Below are positions 61,760 to 64,000 of a stretch of DNA of 64,000 nucleotides, piece by piece (position 1 is the stretch's first letter; each line of letters starts with the position of its first letter). The stretch comes from Pseudothioclava sp033100795 (GTDB lineage Bacteria; Pseudomonadota; Alphaproteobacteria; Rhodobacterales; Rhodobacteraceae). The stretch spans positions 321,323 to 385,322 of the forward strand of contig NZ_JAWLVI010000003.1 of assembly GCF_033100795.1 (NCBI RefSeq), read 5' to 3'. The position numbers were made by a program, and so were the translations under genes. A model generated the notes under the pieces. It was not told the origin of the DNA. It saw nothing but the letters and a program-made list of their open reading frames with translations, and did not search any database.

Positions 61760-62786
61760 CTTTCTCGATCAACTGCGCACCGCTCGCCGCTTCACCGGCC
61801 CCTATGCGCAGGCTGCGCCTTGGCAGCGGCAGGTGATCCTGCACGGCGGCAAGCTCTACGCCTCAGACAATTCCCGTATCATCGAGATCGAGTGCGGGGT
61901 CGCCGGAACAGCCATCTTCACGGCACGGATCAGGAGCCTGCTTGAGTCCTTCGGCGACGCGCCAGTCACCATCGAAATTGGCGACGATGTTCGCTTCGGA
62001 TGGGGTGATGGCCGCTACCTCAAGGTGCGCAACGACTACGACCATGACGACGTGGTCGCGCGCATGACGGACCTTCTTGACCGCTGGCACGGCACACCCG
62101 TCGTCGAAGACACCGCGCTGGAAGTTGCCGGGCGGGGAATCGAGATCAAGGACGGACCCGCGTTGGTCGATGGGACGCTCGCCCCTCGCCACGGCTTCTT
62201 TTACCATCGCGACGGCACCCCCACTTCGCGGCTCGTGCGCGGCGACAGCGACCTTCGGCTGGATGACCTGTTCGAGATCAGGAAGAAGGAACTCGACGCG
62301 GCCCGAAAGGCGAGCGAACGAAAGCGGGACCGGCTCCTCGACGAGCAAGCGCGCATCGAGCGAGAGCTTGCCTTGACCGAGCAGGAGATCGCCGCCGACA
62401 TGCAGCGAATCGCCGACTTCGACACCACTTTGACGAAATACAGCCGGGGCGTGGAACTCGACGAGATCGACCGCGAGCGCCTTCAACCATCGTGCGAAAG
62501 CGCGATCCGCAAGGAAGAAAATGCGGAACGGAAAAGCGCCGTCGAGGACATGCCCAAGCCGCCGAAGACCATCAAGGGATGGGAGCAGTGCGGCGACCGG
62601 AACGACGGGGAGTATGTCTATGTGACCTACCGTCGGCGCTTGCCGACGACGACGGTTCGCAAGGTGATCCGCAAGCGCATCGAGCAAGCGGTCGGAAGGG
62701 TCTTCAACACCGACTTCCCGCGTGACGTGCTCGTGCCAGTCTGGAAGAGCCTCGCGCAAATCGAACCACGGGCGGGGCCAGGATGA
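61743..62786 (+). CDS. Unknown protein with possible sliding-clamp-like N-terminus and coiled coil
   Basis: This is a 347-residue soluble protein. Residues 1-100 (LHGGKLYASDNSRIIEIE, FTARIRSLLESFGDAPVTIEI, GDGRYLKVRN) resemble a phage-type beta-clamp or clamp-like domain by alternation and spacing, a tentative reading. A charged helix (about 175-235, RKKELDAARKASERKRDRLL) is a likely coiled coil. The C-terminal 100 residues are basic (VTYRRRLPTTTVRKVIRKR). I chose the ATG at 61743 with GGAGG six bases before. The start overlaps the TGT-like gene and the stop overlaps the next gene by ATGA. No known function. Confidence 0.72.
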   Translation: MNLPPDFLDQLRTARRFTGPYAQAAPWQRQVILHGGKLYASDNSRIIEIECGVAGTAIFTARIRSLLESFGDAPVTIEIGDDVRFGWGDGRYLKVRNDYDHDDVVARMTDLLDRWHGTPVVEDTALEVAGRGIEIKDGPALVDGTLAPRHGFFYHRDGTPTSRLVRGDSDLRLDDLFEIRKKELDAARKASERKRDRLLDEQARIERELALTEQEIAADMQRIADFDTTLTKYSRGVELDEIDRERLQPSCESAIRKEENAERKSAVEDMPKPPKTIKGWEQCGDRNDGEYVYVTYRRRLPTTTVRKVIRKRIEQAVGRVFNTDFPRDVLVPVWKSLAQIEPRAGPG

Positions 62787-63757
62787 TCAATTCGGAACAT
62801 GACCTCTGGCGACTGTTCGGCGGCGAAGGCCCAGACATTCCGGGCAAGAAGGAACTCCCTTTCCACGAGTTTCATGATCTGACCACCGTCTTGGATGTGG
62901 GGTCGAAGGACCGACGCAGACCCATTCGGCCTAGGTTCAAGGCGACCGATACGAGGCGCTTCTACAGACTCCATTGCTCCGACGCGGAGGCAGTGGTCGA
63001 TCAAGCGCGTCTGTATGCGACTGCCGGCAAGATCAGCTCGCCTGATCTGACGGTCAGTTACGTCGGGCAGTTCGAGGTCGATTCCGCAATCCCCTCACCG
63101 GCCCCTGCGAAAGCCCCGCCCCGCCCGAAGGCAGCGACGAAGCCTAGACCCGTGCCCAAGGCAAGGAAGTTCGCGAAGGACGATACGCTGGACAAGATTG
63201 TCACCCGCTACTTCGCGACGCTGACGGCGGAGCCTTTCACCTACGGCGGCAAGGAGTACCACCCTCGCGACGTGCATGTGAGCCCCGGTATTCTTCGCGG
63301 ATACACCTGCCCCGCCATGTGCGGGGGCTGCTGCCCTCGCTTCTCACTTGATTACATTGCACCCGATGGAGTGCCCGATGGAGAAAAACACCCGCTGACC
63401 AAACGCGTGGTCGAGTTCAACGGTCGGCAAGTCGAGGTGTGGTCCGATATGCAGAAGGACCATGACAACCTGAAATGCCGTAACCTGAACCTCGATAGTG
63501 GAAGATGTGATATTCACGGGTTCCAACCGTTCTCGTGCGACTTTGAGTTGCTGCGTTCGATTATTCAGCAGAATTCGCCGCGAGCCGACTTCACGCAAAA
63601 ACTCTATGGGCGTGGCTGGGCAATGATGCGGGTGGATGGCGAACGCGGTGCACTCTGCGAGATGACCGAGCCAGGGGGCAGTCGTGAGCACAGCGATCAG
63701 CGACGCATATTCTGTCTTCACTGCAACATGCCAGACGTCCCCAAGCCAATCACCTAG
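62783..63757 (+). CDS. CxxxCGGCC metal-binding protein (YkgJ/CxxCxxCC-type domain)
   Basis: The 324-residue protein has an N-terminal segment of unknown fold (1-100), a Pro/Lys/Ala linker (about 105-130) and a C-terminal domain with C176, C180, C183, C184 (CPAMCGGCC), then C232, C242 and C252 in CRN..GRCDIHGFQPFSCDFE, matching the YkgJ-type CxxCxxCC family, which binds zinc or an Fe-S cluster. A late FCLHC pair may add ligands. The linker suggests it brings the metal domain to a partner. The start overlaps the coiled-coil gene (ATGA). Confidence 0.75.
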   Translation: MINSEHDLWRLFGGEGPDIPGKKELPFHEFHDLTTVLDVGSKDRRRPIRPRFKATDTRRFYRLHCSDAEAVVDQARLYATAGKISSPDLTVSYVGQFEVDSAIPSPAPAKAPPRPKAATKPRPVPKARKFAKDDTLDKIVTRYFATLTAEPFTYGGKEYHPRDVHVSPGILRGYTCPAMCGGCCPRFSLDYIAPDGVPDGEKHPLTKRVVEFNGRQVEVWSDMQKDHDNLKCRNLNLDSGRCDIHGFQPFSCDFELLRSIIQQNSPRADFTQKLYGRGWAMMRVDGERGALCEMTEPGGSREHSDQRRIFCLHCNMPDVPKPIT

Positions 63758-63879
63758 CTGATTAAGTTCACGCAAGTTCGAGCGGCGTGATTGTGATGCC
63801 CCCTCGCGTTCTTTGATTTCGGCAATCTGGCGCTCGTAAGCTTTCTGTTGCTCATCGTCGGGCTCAATGGCAGCGATTT
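63758..63879. other. Gap between the island operon and an IS end, possible gene remnant
   Basis: The 122 bases after the YkgJ-like stop hold no complete gene. On the - strand an open frame reads KIAAIEPDDEQQKAYERQI and continues ..AEIKEREGASQSRRS.., a plausible protein-like sequence with no start in the window that runs into the shadow of the upstream gene. It may be the end of a gene cut by the insertion element. I do not recognise it. Confidence 0.35.
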
Positions 63880-64000
63880 TGACCTGCTCCCCTTGGTGTC
63901 CTCGTTTATTGGTTAGCTCTGTTCAGGGTTTGGTCCTCTCTTGACCGTTGGTGATACTCCCACGGGGTGAGCCCGTCGAGGCTCGAATGTGGGCGGTGAT
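63880..64000 (-). mobile_element. Terminal part of an IS3-family insertion sequence
   Basis: The last 121 bases contain the end of a transposase on the - strand. Beyond its stop, TGACCTGCTCCCC (starting at 63880) looks like an IS3-family terminal inverted repeat. The rest of the element lies outside the window, so length and the other end cannot be seen. Confidence 0.7.
63906..64000 (-). CDS. IS3-family transposase OrfB, C-terminal end (partial)
   Basis: The frame reads HRPHSSLDGLTPWEYHQRS.. and ends TAA at 63906-63908. H-RPH-S-L-G-L-TP-EY is the hallmark C-terminus of the integrase-core (DDE) OrfB of IS3-family elements. Only about 31 residues lie in the window. Confidence 0.85.
   Translation of the reverse strand, partial: HRPHSSLDGLTPWEYHQRSREDQTLNRANQ

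Overview
The window is a GC-rich, densely packed bacterial chromosome segment. Several things point to an alphaproteobacterium of the Rhodobacterales (Rhodobacteraceae): strong GC bias at third codon positions, many ATGA start/stop overlaps, frequent TTG/GTG starts, the xseB-ispA-dxs order, a probable Rhodobacterales-type serC leader, MbfA, and two family-restricted proteins of unknown function. I could not identify the species. About 60 kb reads as ordinary core genome; the last 3.6 kb, after a tRNA-Lys gene, is an accessory segment.

Layout. 1-15 kb: tail of a GST-like gene, a LysE exporter, rnhA and a TRIC-type channel; then smc, a RidA protein, a glycerophosphodiesterase and a FemAB-like acyltransferase; a Prx5 peroxiredoxin facing a ferredoxin-reductase-like flavoprotein; rsmD-HAD; map; and a coupled CinA-like/GNAT/OmpA-like operon. 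14-19 kb: a LysR regulator divergent from fadH, followed by two unrecognised proteins and a lipoprotein. 19.5-25.7 kb: a minus-strand operon in which every junction is an ATGA overlap. It encodes a TVP38-flavoprotein disulfide reductase fusion, a YnjF-like CDP-alcohol phosphotransferase and a YnjBCD-type ABC importer, with content parallel to the E. coli ydjXYZ-ynjABCDEF locus.

25.7-31.6 kb: GlcNAc kinase and nagA, then serB facing away from serC-serA, which together carry the serine pathway (serC has a structured leader). 31.6-42.9 kb: a phosphoesterase, a thiolase, a soluble double-receiver hybrid kinase, recQ-yggT, a thioesterase, a UMF1 transporter, mepA with a phytase-like esterase, and a queuosine-precursor transporter. 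43-46 kb: a compact unlabelled transcription unit (near-perfect anti-16S Shine-Dalgarno, 18-codon ORF, terminator) and then xseB-ispA-dxs, which feeds isoprenoid synthesis. 46-60 kb: OCD-like dehydrogenase, HAD, DUF188 and fghA; an AEC transporter; mbfA divergent from a tiny secreted protein with GAAC/GTTC boxes between them; pncA-pncB for NAD salvage; a PiT transporter; an operon arfB/class-III aminotransferase/APH kinase/Nudix; and mtaB-dapF.

60.3-64.0 kb: tRNA-Lys(TTT) is followed by three tightly coupled genes. They encode a TGT/DpdA-like base-exchange enzyme, a protein with a possible sliding-clamp-like N-terminus and a coiled coil, and a CxxxCGGCC (YkgJ-type) metal-binding protein. The end of an IS3-family element then abuts the window edge. 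This cassette is the best candidate for an undescribed system, possibly a phage- or island-borne 7-deazaguanine or other nucleic-acid modification module.
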